Origin: Ziziphus jujuba
Lineage: Eukaryota; Streptophyta; Magnoliopsida; Rosales; Rhamnaceae
Length of the DNA stretch: 64,000 nucleotides
Direction of reading: 5' to 3'
Assembly (NCBI RefSeq): GCF_031755915.1
Contig: NC_083380.1
Span: 13,950,001-14,014,000, forward strand
Shown: positions 38,213 through 49,983 of the stretch, in pieces
How the letters are laid out: every line of letters begins with the position of its first letter
How positions within the stretch are numbered: position 1 is the stretch's first letter
Position numbers and translations under genes: made by a program
The notes under the pieces: model-generated
Seen by the model: the letters and a program-made list of their open reading frames with translations, nothing else
What the model was told of the DNA's origin: nothing
Database searches by the model: none

Positions 38213-38448
38213 GTAAAGGACACGTAGGCTGTGAATCGGGTTGAAAGTGAAAGTCGCCAAAAACTGGTGGAATGCTCTCGAAACCAATTCACTTGAGTGA
38301 GACAGAGGAGAGTGGAATTCGTGTGTAGGGGTGACTGGAATCCTTTGGTCACCTAAACAGGCTGACAATCGGCAGAAGATGCTAGCTTGAAGAGTGAGGT
38401 TGATCCGTAACATCAACTGCAGAAGAATGAGGTTTGAGTTGAATGTAT
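38213..38448. other. unclassified insertion in intron 1 of pseudogene F
   Basis: About 236 bp absent from intron 1 of gene C, lying between AGTAGTAGGATG and TTAAGAAAAAATTAATCAT. It is much less AT-rich than its surroundings, has no long open frame of recognisable type, and no inverted or direct terminal repeats were seen. It could be an LTR or SINE fragment. Confidence 0.45.
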
Positions 38449-38881
38449 TAAGAAAAAATTAATCATATCATAATTATCCCATCAAATTGCTATAGTAGAC
38501 TGAAAACCAAACAAAACCCAAAAGGAAATATGTTATTTCTGTGGAGCAAATTGATACTTAGCTGCATGTTATTGATGATAAACTCTTTGTATCCAAAATA
38601 AACCCAAAACAGAGGCAATTATAAGTTTGATGACTCTGTATAAGGTAAAATAGATTCCCAATATTCACAAACATAATTTATTATTATTTTTTGGTTTATA
38701 TGGTATCCATAAACAATGTTTTATCATGTTCTTCAACAATATTCTCTGTCTCATGAAAGATCCTGTTTTAGCCTTATTTTCGCCAAAGTGATATGGCTCT
38801 CCATGCAAGGTGGTACTTTTGTCCTTTTATTTATTTTTGCAAATTTTTTTTGAGATATTTGTTAATCTGGATAGCTATTTT

Positions 38882-39270
38882 TGTGACAACCCAGACCCCC
38901 GCATGCGATATTGTCCTCTTTGGATCTGGAGAATCCTCTTACAACCCAGCCCTCAAGGTTTTAAAAGGCCTCGCAAGGGACAGGTATCTACACGCTCATA
39001 AGCTATGCTTTGTTCCCCTTTCCAACCGATGTGGGACTTAACAATCCACCCCCTTTGGGACCCAGCGTCCTCACTAGCACCCCCTTTGGGACCCAGCCTC
39101 CTCGCTAGCACACTGATCCGGGTCCGACTCTGATACCATCTGTGACAGCCCAGACCACACGTATGTGATAACCCAGCCCTCAAGGTTTTAAAATGCCTCG
39201 CAAAGGAAAGATATCTACACGCTTATAAGTCATGCTTCGTTATCCTTTCCAACTGATGTGGGACTTCACA
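38882..39270 (-). mobile_element. TRIM retrotransposon with intact target duplication
   Basis: A 389-bp miniature LTR element with no coding capacity. The LTRs are 39141-39270 (5', 130 bp) and 38882-39043 (3', 162 bp), both starting TGT and ending ACA on the minus strand; they differ mainly by a gap of about 30 bases. Beside the 5' LTR, GATGGTATCAGAGTC fits a primer-binding site for initiator Met-tRNA (common form TGGTATCAGAGC), and AAAGGGGGTGG before the 3' LTR is the polypurine tract. The short inside part repeats CTGGGTCCCAAAGGGGGTG twice. The target duplication ATTTT stands at 38877-38881 and 39271-39275. The uninterrupted site is seen in gene C near 25795 (GATAGCTGTTTTGGGCTAG). Confidence 0.92.
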
Positions 39271-41799
39271 ATTTTGGGCTAGAATGGGCTCCTCATATAC
39301 TTGGGTGTTTCACTGTATTGCCCATTTTGATTTGAGCCTAAAGTGTAGCCTAAAATAGGCATAACCATTTTTTTTTGTCCTTTTTTTGGTATATTCCCTT
39401 GCCTGTTTAGTTTCCAGCCAAATGAAATCAAGTTTCCAAAAACATGAAAAAAGAAATAATAATAAAATTTGATGGTTCCAAAAAAACAGAACCAATCAAA
39501 TTGTGAAATTAGAAAACTGCCAAAGTTCAAGCAATTACATGCCCCCCCCTTTTTTATTTTAATTTTTTTTTGTTTTTTTGTGTTTTTTGCAGAGAGGAAT
39601 CATGGATGTTGCCAAAGAAGTAGCAAAAGAGGCAATTGTAGAAAAGCTTGGCATGGGCGTTCTTAATTCTTCAAAAACATTTGGGTTGCTCTGTTGGTCC
39701 AAATACATTTACAGCAGTGGAAAACATAATTGAAGTTGTGAAATCCAAATACCAAAGCAAAGGCCTAAATTCCAAAATCCCAGAATTCCAAGTCTTTTTC
39801 AATGACCATGTCTCTAATGATTTCAATTTGCTTTTCACATCCCTCTCTCAAGACAAACAATACTATGCTGCAGGCTTGCCAGGCTCTTTCTATGATCGTG
39901 TATTTCCCGAGGCTTCTCTTCACATTGTTCATTCTTATGCCCTGCAATGGCTTTCTGGAGTACCGAAAGAGACAGTGACCAAGGACTCTCCTACTTGGAA
40001 TAAAGGGAAAGTTCACCATGCAAGTTCTGGTGACCAAGTGATTCAGGCTTATAAAGCTCAATATGAGAAGGATATGGACAAATTCCTTCAAGCCAGGGAA
40101 CATGAGGTTGTGTCTGGTGGGCTTATGCTACTCATTTTTCCTTGTCAGTCTGCATCACATTTGAGTATGGACCTCGTTGGATATTCCCTCCTGGACCTTG
40201 CAGAAAAGGTACAAAAAAAGTGATATATAAGATCATTATTCCTTTGATTTCAATAGTCATAACATCATTATTCCTTTGATTTCAATAGTCTTTCTCGAGA
40301 AAAAATTGTCATTTATTATAAGTATATAAAAGCTCAATTCTTATAAGCTTAAACTTGTATGCCTCACATGTTCAGATCTACATATAGAGAAGAGATATTA
40401 AAGTATATAAAAGCTTATTATGTAAGCTTGAGCTTTTAAAAAAATAGTAATTTTAACATGATAGTGGTAATGGCAACGGTTTGGGGGCATATTGCATTCA
40501 GTAACATGTGGGTTAATGGGCCAGCTATGCTTCCACACTGCAACAAATTGTAATTAGGCTCATGAACTAATATTATAATTTTTTCTAAATGTTAAAACTC
40601 GTTGAAAATTAACTTTTTCTGTACTTTGACATTCTCCTTTCATGTGGGAGCCTCAGCATCGAGCGCATATAAGCTTATGGAAAGTAAGTTTTGCTAGAGA
40701 AAAGTATAAATAGAATGAAGGTATATTATTTATCAGTTAAAGTTTTTGAAATTAGTATAATTTAACATAGTATTAAAATTAGAAATTAAAAAATATTCAA
40801 AATTCAATAATTCTTTTTTTTTTTAGAGAAAAATATAAATGAAATGAGTTTTTTTTTTTTAATTTTTTTTTATTCTTTTATACATTTTCAATATCATTTT
40901 AAAAATAATCACGGGTTTAATATTTGCAGGGAATAGTTACTGAGGAAAAAGTGGATTCCTTTAGCCTTCTATTATATGCCACGACTCTCCAAGAATTTGA
41001 AGCTACTGTGGAAAGAAATGGAGGTTTCAGCATAGAGAGAATGGAAATATTACCTAGATCAGAATTTGTAAATGGAAACTGCCCAAACGGCCATCAAATA
41101 ACAACTCACATGAGAGCGGGGTTGGAGGGGATGATAAAGAGGCATTTTGGAGAGGATATCGTAGACGAGCTCTTTGATTTGTATGCTAAGAAAGCCGATG
41201 AGATATTAATCCCCGCCATGGTTAAATCAGCTGAACAAGGAGTTTACTTATTTGTTGTCCTTAAACGTAAAGCTTATTAATCTTTCGTATGGGGATTTAT
41301 AATACGTGTTGTACTTGAATGTATAAATCCATGAATAAATGTTATAGTATACTTGAGTTGAACTTCTCTAATTTTTAGTGTAAGGTTTTGAGAAAGGAAA
41401 AAAAAAAAAAGAAAAAGAAAAGAGAAAAAAATTATAAGATATCCCTTTGAGTTTCATTTGCCCGCTCTAAACTTTTGCAAAACCATATTTTATATTGAAC
41501 TAAGTAATAACTTTAAAGTGTTTTTGTTTTTGATTTTGTTTTTGTTTTTTGTTTTTTGTTTTTTGTTTTTTTGTTTTTTTTGCTTTTTTGCAAAATTGAC
41601 TGAATAATATTGAAATTGGTTATATATGCCTAAATTAGTCAATAGGAATGGATTACCTTAAAAGAGAAAGAGATAAAAAAAATAATAATAATAAAAATAA
41701 ATAAAAAATACAAGGACATCCCAACTAGATTGGTATCTCCAAAATCCAAAACTCAGATAAAAAAAATTAAATTGAATTACAAAAAAAAAAAAAAAATAC

Positions 41800-42640
41800 A
41801 GAAATAAGTTTATCATGGACTAGGCAGTTCCAGCTTACAACCTTCCTTGGCCTCGTTAAAACTTGCAAGAAGAAAATCCCAATGGAAAAACCTTAAAAAG
41901 GAAAACGAGTATCAAAGGAACCATCCACTAAAAATACCAAAACCATAAACAAAACTCCAATCATACATAGAAATTAATATAATAAAAAGAGCAAGAACTT
42001 GCAAAAGGGCAAACTGGACTATGTCTTAATTGCATAAACGAAAAGCTCTTCCACCCAAAATATCCTTCTGATGAGCTACTAAATATCTAGTAGGCAAATG
42101 AGGATGCCATCCATTGTTCATGACACCAAGAGCTCCCTTTGAAATAATATCTTCCACCGAATTAAATACTGAAACAGTTAAACCACCTCACTTTCAAATA
42201 CGAAGGAACCACAAGAAAATTAGAACTAAATAATTTAGTGACATACATTGAAACATATTCAAGTCACAAAGAGTCCCATTAAAGAGCTTTGCCAGCTCTA
42301 GAGCATAAATAATACCAATAAGCTCTGCTTCAAATGCACAAGCTGATGAAATCCTTACCATAAAGCACCCTTGAACAAGGCCCCTACAACATCGAAACAA
42401 TCCTCTATTACCCACAGCAGTAGGAGCACCAAGATCTATTCCATCTTTATTAACTTTAATCCATCCAAAATTTGGAAGATTCGTGTGAAAAGGAATTATA
42501 CTTGAAGTTTTGAGGAAACTTGGGAGTTGCTCCATGATTGCGAAGCAATATAAGATCATGAATTTAGTTCTTCTTAGTGCCCATTTGCAATCAATCAACT
42601 TTTAAATTATAGCTCTTCTAATAAAAAAGCCAAGCAAGGC
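41800..42640 (-). mobile_element. LINE fragment, RNase H region
   Basis: Minus-strand frame at 42194-42598 gives GWIKVNKDG, then CRGLVQGCFMVRISSACAFE and AELIGIIYALELA, the plant LINE RNase H region with the first Asp and the Glu in place. It has decayed on either side. The sequence below 42190 is probably its 3' untranslated part (a TTTTAACGAGGCC-like stretch at about 41860 on the minus strand). Confidence 0.65.
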
Positions 42641-43481
42641 AGAAAGTTTTACGAGTTCCATTTCATTTTGTTCGTGAGAAGGTGGAAGAAGGAAGTGTGG
42701 ATCTATAGAAAATCCATACTAGAGACAATCTATCAGATATTTTGATAAAGCCAATTAGCACTAACTAGTTTATATGGTGTAGATCCTCTATTGGCCTAGC
42801 AAAAACATAAGCAAGCATGGAAATGAAATGGCAAGTAGAAAGGATAGAAGGGTTATAGCAAAAGTGACTTTAAGTGGGAAATATGTGGTGGCAAGTAAAG
42901 CCACTTTTGGGTATTGCTTCTTAATTAAGATGTTGACTAAGTTAAAGGAGATGGAAGGATGTAGAGTTTTCTAGCTGTGTTGACAACTTGCACATATAGG
43001 TGGCAAATAATGAATGCAAAGCTTGCACATATAGGTGGCACGACTACAGCTAGCAAAGGAGCTCAATTTGAATTTTACAACCTCTACCGTCTCTTTCTAC
43101 CGCCATTGTTCATCTATATATATGTATTTCCCTTCCTTGTAAAATTAGTTCCATTTTGAGGTGTGAGAGAAACATAGAAAACAAAGAGAAAGAGGAGAGT
43201 ATTACAGAGAGAATTATAACGGGATTTTCTCCTTAATATTTGTGTCTTTCCTTTGTTAGAGAGAGTGTGTGTTTTTCTCCTATTATAAGAGAGATGGTAT
43301 TGTCAATTGTGTTCTTCTTATTTTAGAGAGAAATTATTTTATTCTTTTGCTATAATAAAATCCTTCTACAATTGTCAATTATTTTGTGTGTATTTTATTT
43401 GAATATTTTACACACAAATTTCTTATTTTATAATCTCAACTTTAGTTGCAATTGTCCATTCTATACTTCGATTTCCTAACA
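42640..43481 (+). mobile_element. 3' end of a Ty1/copia element with its LTR
   Basis: Positions 42726-42815 read as the close of a copia RNase H (LSDIL.KPIST, later SIGLAKT then stop) with one stop inside. A probable LTR follows, beginning TGTTGACAAC at 42978 (or TGTTGACTAA at 42931) and ending TTCCTAACA at 43481, with a TATA-like TATATATATG near 43115 and AATAAAAT near 43355. The 5' part of the element is missing and no target duplication was found. Confidence 0.5.
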
Positions 43482-43680
43482 AAATCAATACCAAACAAAG
43501 AGCCAATATACTGCCAAATAGCTTGCACTTAATGACAAGAAAAAAAACTAATAGTTCTTTATGCAATTCCAAAAGGACTTTATGTAATGCCACTTGAAGT
43601 TAATTTACTAAAACACCCTTAAATCTTTTATATTTTCCCTTTTCAATTTATAATCAAAGGTTTTTTTATTTATTTTTTTT

Positions 43681-43720
43681 GCCCCGCCGCCGCGGGGCGG
43701 GGGGCGGCGGCGGCGGCGGC
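43681..43720. repeat. 40-nt pure G/C tract with (GGC)n
   Basis: Forty bases without a single A or T, GCCCCGCCGCCGCGGGGCGG and then GGC repeats, stand directly after a poly-T run in otherwise AT-rich DNA. No coding frame or CpG-rich promoter surrounds it. Confidence 0.9.
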
Positions 43721-44055
43721 AAAGTTAGCTGTATACACATGTAAAAAATGAAATAGTACATAATAAAGTAATTTACCAAAAGAGTTATATGAGTTATGCA
43801 TGTGGTTAATTTTATCTAGTTTACCCACTGAAAATGCATAATTGAAGTAAAGTAACAAAAAACAATAATTTAAAAGGTAATATGAAACTTTCTATAGTTT
43901 GGAAAGTTGAATACAAACTGAATAATAATTTAAGCTGACAATATATATAAAAAATATTTAACCTTTAAATCATCATATGTTTTTGAAATTAAAAATTATT
44001 ATTGCGTTAACTAATGTATGTGTACTTTGAAATATTCTCCTTCCCTTAAATGCAG

Positions 44056-44405
44056 GAAAAAGTTTGCTTAGAGAAAGTGGATTCCTCTTTAACATATCAA
44101 TTTATTGTATGTATCCCATAGAATTGTAAGCTGCTGTGAAACGAAATGGATATTTTAGCATAGAGAAAATTGAAATCTTACCTCCATTATCTTCCGTAAA
44201 AGGAGCTCATATTAGTACGTATCAATTAGCATCTCATACGTGGGCTGGCATGGAGGGAATTCTGAAGCAGCACTGTGGAGATGATACCATGTAAGAGCTC
44301 TTTGATTTGTACCGCGAGAAACTAGAAGTATTCTTTCCCACCATAACCGAAATATATCCAAGAAAGGAACCAACTCATTTGTCGTTCTTAATCGCAAACC
44401 ATAAA
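44056..44405 (+). pseudogene. SABATH pseudogene G (last exon only)
   Basis: After TTAAATGCAG comes a decayed exon 3: AGAGAAAGTGGATTCC, later GGATATTTTAGCATAGAGAAAATTG, the AGMEG-like part, and ELFDLY after a TAA, ending in a changed KRK tail. It has an early frame shift, stops and a missing middle. It is more like gene H than B (long spacer before the HxxA region). No exons 1 or 2 were found upstream. Confidence 0.8.
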
Positions 44406-44689
44406 GTCTCTTTCTGTTTTTGGCATCATTGTGTATATTTGTTAAAGCTTGCAAACATAAATTCCAAATTGGCTAAATTTTAGGATCTTAAAAAAGCATA
44501 AGGGTATTGGAAACGCAACTTTTCCTATATATATGTATTTATGTATGTTTGTGTATTTGTGTTTGATATATCTATGAGAGGATGGTTTTTAAGCACAAAA
44601 CCATGCACAATGCATATTAACCTTCATGTCTTGTATGAAATATGATGTCATGAATGCTTAGTGATTCAGCTAATGATCTTAAAACTTTC

Positions 44690-45030
44690 TGCAGTTATAT
44701 ATTCAAACAAGCCCTAGGGTTAGTCTCCATTGAAACAGCCCAAACATCTAAATATTAAATCAAACTTGCAAACCGGATGGAAGAGAGAACAGAGTAACTA
44801 AAAAAATGAATAAAGGGGATCGAGTATAAGGAAGTTATTATGAGATAGACGAACTTTATATGGTTTTCTAGTAAAACTGTGGTAAGAATAGAACTTCTCA
44901 TGGATCTTCATAAATGCAAAATTTTGGGTTGTTATGGGGTTATGACTTCACTGGTAATAATCCATAGCCTATACAAAATTAGGCACGACAGACACATGAA
45001 TCACTAGAAAAATGACATTTACCAAAAGGA
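44690..45030. repeat. direct repeat, copy 1 (partner at 47725-48080)
   Basis: About 340 bp that recur 3 kb further on, sharing GGATGGAAGAGA, GAGTATAAGGAAGT and GGTTTTCTAGTAAAACTGTGG. The divergence suggests an old segmental duplication. No coding frame was seen in either copy. Confidence 0.75.
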
Positions 45031-47724
45031 AAAAAAAAAAAAAAAAAAGAATTATCACTTACTTTTTAAGGTTGAAAAAAAAAAAGGGTTTGAAAATCTT
45101 CGATTTGGAAAAATCATCATTTAACTGACCTATGAAATTGTTTGGGGGAGAGGCACGTTAGTGGTAGATTCGACAAAAATTTCCAATCACTGTTATATAA
45201 ATAACACTTAGATGCTTTTTTATTATTATATTTTAATTTATATGTTGAGAAATATAAATATATATTAAAAAATGCAACATTTTGGTTTGTACTTTGTAGT
45301 CCAATTAATTAAAGAAAACTAAGGGTTAAATCGTTTTTAATTTTTCTCTATATAGGAAAAAATATGGTATTAAGTACTCTGGCTGTAAATTCCGGAAAAA
45401 AAAAAACAAGTACTTTGGCAGTATATAATGAATTTAGTGCACATTGATACAATAAGTAGATTACACACTGCAAAATAAAAACAAAATTTTGATTTTGTTA
45501 GGATTTAAACAACTAAAGTAATTAAAAAGTAGGAAAAAAAAAACCAAAAATATGTTGGATTAGAGAGAAAAAAAAAGGGCTTAAAATTGAAACAAAATTA
45601 AATGAGAAGTATTTTATAAATAGTTTTTTGTAATTTAATAATATTATTCAACAATATGCTTGTATAAAAATATTGGTTAAATAAGTGTTATATTCTTAAA
45701 TATATTATAGATAAATATCATAATTATGGTTATATATAAGAGAGATAAATAAAAATATATATATAGATGTGATAAAGAAAAAGGGATACGACAAAAACAA
45801 AAAAAAAAAAAGAAGGAAAAAAAATACAAACAAATGTAAAAGAAAAAGAAAAAAGAAAAAAAATCAAATTGTAGAAGTGATAAAAAGGACAGGACTCTTC
45901 GTTTGTATAAGAATAAAATGGTAATCTGATAAATCAAGAAATAAAAATATTAAAAAGGCAAATAATTTGAGGAGGGGCACGTGCCCCTTTGGCTTACGTG
46001 GGTCCACCTTCATTTAGGCTTGATGATAAATTTATTTATTTATTTTTTTAACAAATTATTTATTTTACATATATTTTACAACTATCTAAAAGTTATTTAT
46101 TTTTTATGATTCAAACTTAAATAGGAGTGTTTAACTATTAACTGTGAATCTATTTATGAAAACTTTATTTCCTTGTTAAATTTTAAAATAAATATTAAAA
46201 CTTTATTTTATAATAAACCCATGTAAAGAAACAAATTATTTATACATCTATAAATATTTTAAAGATTGACTTAGCTGTGCTTACTTGGTCAATATTACAC
46301 AATTTTATATTGAGAAATAAAAAAATAATTATAATTCACTTTTTGTTTGTCTTTTCAACGTGGAAACTGGATGCTGGTTCACAATTGGAACCGACATCGT
46401 CAATCAAGTTTACAATAATACTAATAATAGTAACAATAATAATTCACTTTTTTCTTTTTTGTCTTTTTACTATAACCGACATTTTCGATCACGTTAACTC
46501 TCAGTATTCGGGCCAAACTCTAGCGGCGAAAAGTGTGAATCCAAATGGAAGGAAACCTGCAGCCACTTGCAGAACTTTTAGTGAATTGCCTATAATATAT
46601 TAATAATTATTTTAATCTATAATTATGTTATTTTATATATATATATATATATATCTATATATGTATGTTATGTGCATGTTGCGAAGGAACAGCCTAAGAG
46701 TAAGACCAATCTTGAATAAGGTTCAAGATTTGGGTGTTTAAAATAATTGAATTTGAAGAGAACATTAATGTATAAACTAATTAATGAAAAAATGTTATTT
46801 ATTATTATCAATAAAATTTATATGTTATTTGACAATTTAAATACCAATTTAAAAAAATTATTTTTTCAAGTTAAAATTTTAAAATAAAATTTCAATACTT
46901 AATAAATAAAAAAAGAAGGATTAAATAAATGATTTTACTTGTTTCTCTTTTTTTTTTTTTTTTGGGCTATAACTAGTCAGTTATGCCAGATCGTTCCCTG
47001 ATATATATTTTTGAAAAATATAATATGGCTTGCAAAATATTACAAAAAAGAAAAGAAAAGGAAAACCTAATCTTAAAAACATAAATTAAAATAAAATAAA
47101 ATTTTAGACTTATTTATGCTATGGCTGTTGCGACTAAGGGAAGACTATGTTTGGGCTATGCTATGAAGTCCACAATTAAGCTTCAGCCCAAAGATCTCGG
47201 GGCCCACCAATCTAACATGGAGGGGAAAGCAAAAAAGAAAATAAAAAAGTTGAATAAGGAAACCAAAAATAAGCTTGAAGATAAGATTACGAATTTTAGA
47301 ACTTTGCATAGCTATCAGATAGATATATTTGACGAAAAGTAATTGTTTACAATATGACAAAAAAGAAAAAGAAGAAGTAATTGTTTACCAAATGGTAAAA
47401 GAATTTGTTATTTGATGCCATGGAAAGTTGTTATGAGCTAACACTACCAAATCAAATGCACCTTTTGTGTACCGAATAAATTCTCTCAATTTCTCTAAGG
47501 TAGTGTATCGAACAAATTCTCTACTTCTTTAAGGTAAAAAAGCAGCTAATCGACTTTCTTGATGAAGAAGAGAAATAGATTCCTAACATAGGACTCTCAA
47601 GGGAAAATAATAATAATAATAATAATTAAAAAAAAAACTCAATTTGTTGTTTTACCTATTAATTTCAAAATAAAGGAAAACACTCTATTTTACCCTTTAA
47701 TTTCAAAATAAATATTAAAACAAG
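45031..47724. other. AT-rich stretch without a recognisable gene
   Basis: A/T runs, purine runs (45780-45870) and TA microsatellites (46637-46655) dominate. Open frames at 46277-46603 and 47121-47342 have no recognisable motif and unlike composition; they are not called as genes. Confidence 0.45.
45973..45988. promoter_or_regulatory. 16-bp perfect palindrome containing a G-box
   Basis: AGGGGCACGTGCCCCT is exactly its own complement and centres on CACGTG, the plant G-box bound by bZIP and bHLH factors. A second ACGTG-type site (TACGTGGGT) follows at 45994-46002. No gene starts close by, so this may be a chance or transposon-derived site. Confidence 0.35.
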
Positions 47725-48080
47725 ATATTGGGTTAGTGTACATTGAAAGAGCACAAACATATTTCTAAACATTAATTTCAGACTTGCAATATGGATGGAA
47801 GAGAACAGAGTATTATAAAAAATGCAAAAAGGGAATTGAGTATAAGGAAGTCATGATGGGAAGAAGTTTGTTTGGTTTTCTAGTAAAACTGTGGTAAGGA
47901 TAAAACTTCTTATGGATCTTCATTAAAGTAAAATTTTGGTTGTTATGGGTTATGACATTAATTTTGATTCACTGATAATAATCTATAGTCTATAAAAAAT
48001 TAGGTATAACAAACACAGTCATGAACCACTAAAGAAATGTCAAAGCAAAAAAAAAAAAAAAGAACCACTAAAGAAATGAC
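47725..48080. repeat. direct repeat, copy 2 (partner at 44690-45030)
   Basis: The second copy of the 340-bp repeat, ending in a poly-A run and ACCACTAAAGAAATGACA. The copies bracket about 2.7 kb of AT-rich DNA. Confidence 0.75.
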
Positions 48081-48239
48081 ACATTAAAGGGTAAACATTG
48101 TGTAATTTGTCTTTTTCTTTTTTAAATTTAAATTTAATTTATTTCAACTTTTATATTTTTGAAAAGACACACTTTGAGTCAACAACACGTTTTAATTCTG
48201 CATATTTGCCTTTAGTGTAGAAAGCCAAATTTTTTGGAA

Positions 48240-48454
48240 TTTTTTTTTTTTGGGGTTTTGGCTTAGAGAGGGAATGACATCAAGACCATAGCTTTTGGAA
48301 ACTTTGTTTCCCAAATTACCCGCACAAAAATCCTATTTTTCTAACAACCCTCTGAAAACCCACACTTTTCCTCCCTTCTCTCTTCTGTGTTCCGCTTATT
48401 CTGGCGCCACCGACAGCTATTACTCACTGAACCCACACCTACTCTCTTCCTCTT

Positions 48455-48488
<34 letters not shown>

Positions 48489-48768
48489 CTCTGCCTCATT
48501 TCTTTAGAGGTTGGTCCAATTCTTCATCAATTTCTCTTTCTCTTTCTCTTCCCCTCCATTTCCATGTGAATTTGCAAACCTTGGTTCTCTTCAATTTCAT
48601 GTTTTCATGCTGTAATCACTGAAAACAAAAGTTGGGTTCTTCGATTTCTCATTGTTTCAGAAGTGGGTTCTCAAGTTTGGGGATTTTTTACATTTCTATA
48701 TTTGATAATGGTTAATGCCTAATCCTGATCAGGATTCAGGAAAGCAATATCAGTGCAAAGATAATCAG
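48240..48768 (+). pseudogene. orphan promoter, leader and first exon of an unidentified gene
   Basis: From 48240 the sequence changes from AT-rich to a CT-rich leader typical of plant genes, with a (CT)15 tract at 48456-48485 and a possible leader intron donor after TTTAGAG. An ATG at 48715 opens 18 codons (MPNPDQDSGKQYQCKDNQ) ending at a good donor, CAG|GTTAGT at 48769. No continuation is found in the next 1.7 kb, and SABATH gene H begins at 50451. It is probably the start of a gene whose body was lost or never copied. The family is not recognised. Confidence 0.4.
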
Positions 48769-48769
48769 G

Positions 48770-49945
48770 TTAGTTTTCTTTGTTCTGCTGCTTACTTTTT
48801 GTTTGGTTTGAAAGAAAGCTGGTCTGGTGAAGAAATCTTATTTTTATTTTATATTTTATCAGCTTAAAGGAAATTGATGGTTAAACATGTATTCTACATA
48901 TATATAAAAATATATGAAAATTAGTTATGTTAAAAGGATTATTCTTATTATATAATTATAGTATTTAGTTATTATGCTGTTAAGAAAATAAAATCAACAT
49001 TATTTTAAAACTAGTATCCTTATCTAATTATAGAAAAATTAACATCTAAAAAGAATTAATTTGTTTAGAAAGTTAAATACAAATCATTTTGACAACATTA
49101 TCATTTATAACTAACAAAATTAAAGTTAGCTGATACGCTTCAAAGCTTTGACTTGTGATATTTTTTCTTTGTCGAACTTTGTGTAATTAAATTTAAAAAA
49201 AAATAATAATAATTCTTTGATTATATGCACCAAAGTTTCAATTCAAATGACAAAAAGAGTATTGCTTCTGCGAATGTGTATCTGTGAAATGTTGCAAACA
49301 ATAATTAATCCAACGATATATTTTTTTGGTAAACCACTCTAGTAAATTGATACGTGACTGGCTATCATATTTTATATAATATGGTCGGAAGGAAGAAAAT
49401 GCTTAGCTGAACTTCTTTTTATTTATTTATATATATATATATATATTATACATAAAATGCTTAGCTGAACTTGAAACAGGTTTGTTAGCAAAATATTAAT
49501 AAAATAATCAAAGAGAAACGTGAAGAAATATATTATTTTTATTTTTATTATTTTTTATATGTTATTGTGCTACAAAGTCAAGGAACACAACCCTCATAAT
49601 TAATTTGTAATGACAGTCTTATTCATTATTAATAAGACAAATTGGTATAAGATTACAGTATCAAAAGTTTAAAAAAAAAAAAAAAAAAAGGGATAAGATT
49701 CGAAGACCAAATAGTAAAAGGTTATTAAATATATATATTTTTTATCATAACAAAGTAAAAGGTAGATTAGACTTGTAACAACTTCATTTTAACAAAGTAA
49801 AAGGTAGATGTAGACTCGTAACAACTTTGTTTTCCTCTCTTATATATACAAATATATATATATATATATTGATGTCGCTTGTCTGCTTTTGCGGGTATCT
49901 TTCATTGCGTTTGACAAGTTCTGGATGTATCTATATATATATGGC

Positions 49946-49983
<38 letters not shown>

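Larger units (their letters stand above)
38095..41280 (+). pseudogene. SABATH pseudogene F (B-type, three exons, several breaks)
   Basis: Exons at 38095-38169, 39593-40208 and 40930-41280. Exon 1 ends in TAG where the other copies have CAG, a stop exactly at the splice junction. In exon 2 a 14-nt deletion near 39685, between two TTTGGG repeats, removes part of the SAM-binding loop (IADLG) and shifts the frame. A codon is missing at HSYALQWLS, and about eight residues are gone before QSASHLSMD. Exon 3 stays open to VLKRKAY. A hAT element splits the 5' leader, and intron 1 contains a TRIM and another insertion. Apart from these events the sequence is very close to gene C, so the inactivation is fairly recent. 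Confidence 0.9.

Noticed and set aside
38882..39270. Cassandra-type TRIM with 5S rRNA in the LTR
   Set aside because: The LTRs contain no 5S A-box/C-box sequence; only the general TRIM structure is supported.
42931..42977. LTR start at TGTTGACTAA (42931) as the firm boundary
   Set aside because: A second TGTTGAC at 42978 is equally good, and neither has a matching target duplication, so the boundary was left open.
46277..46603. 108-codon open frame as a gene
   Set aside because: It is rich in Ile/Phe runs from AT-rich DNA, with no motif, splice sites or conserved start.
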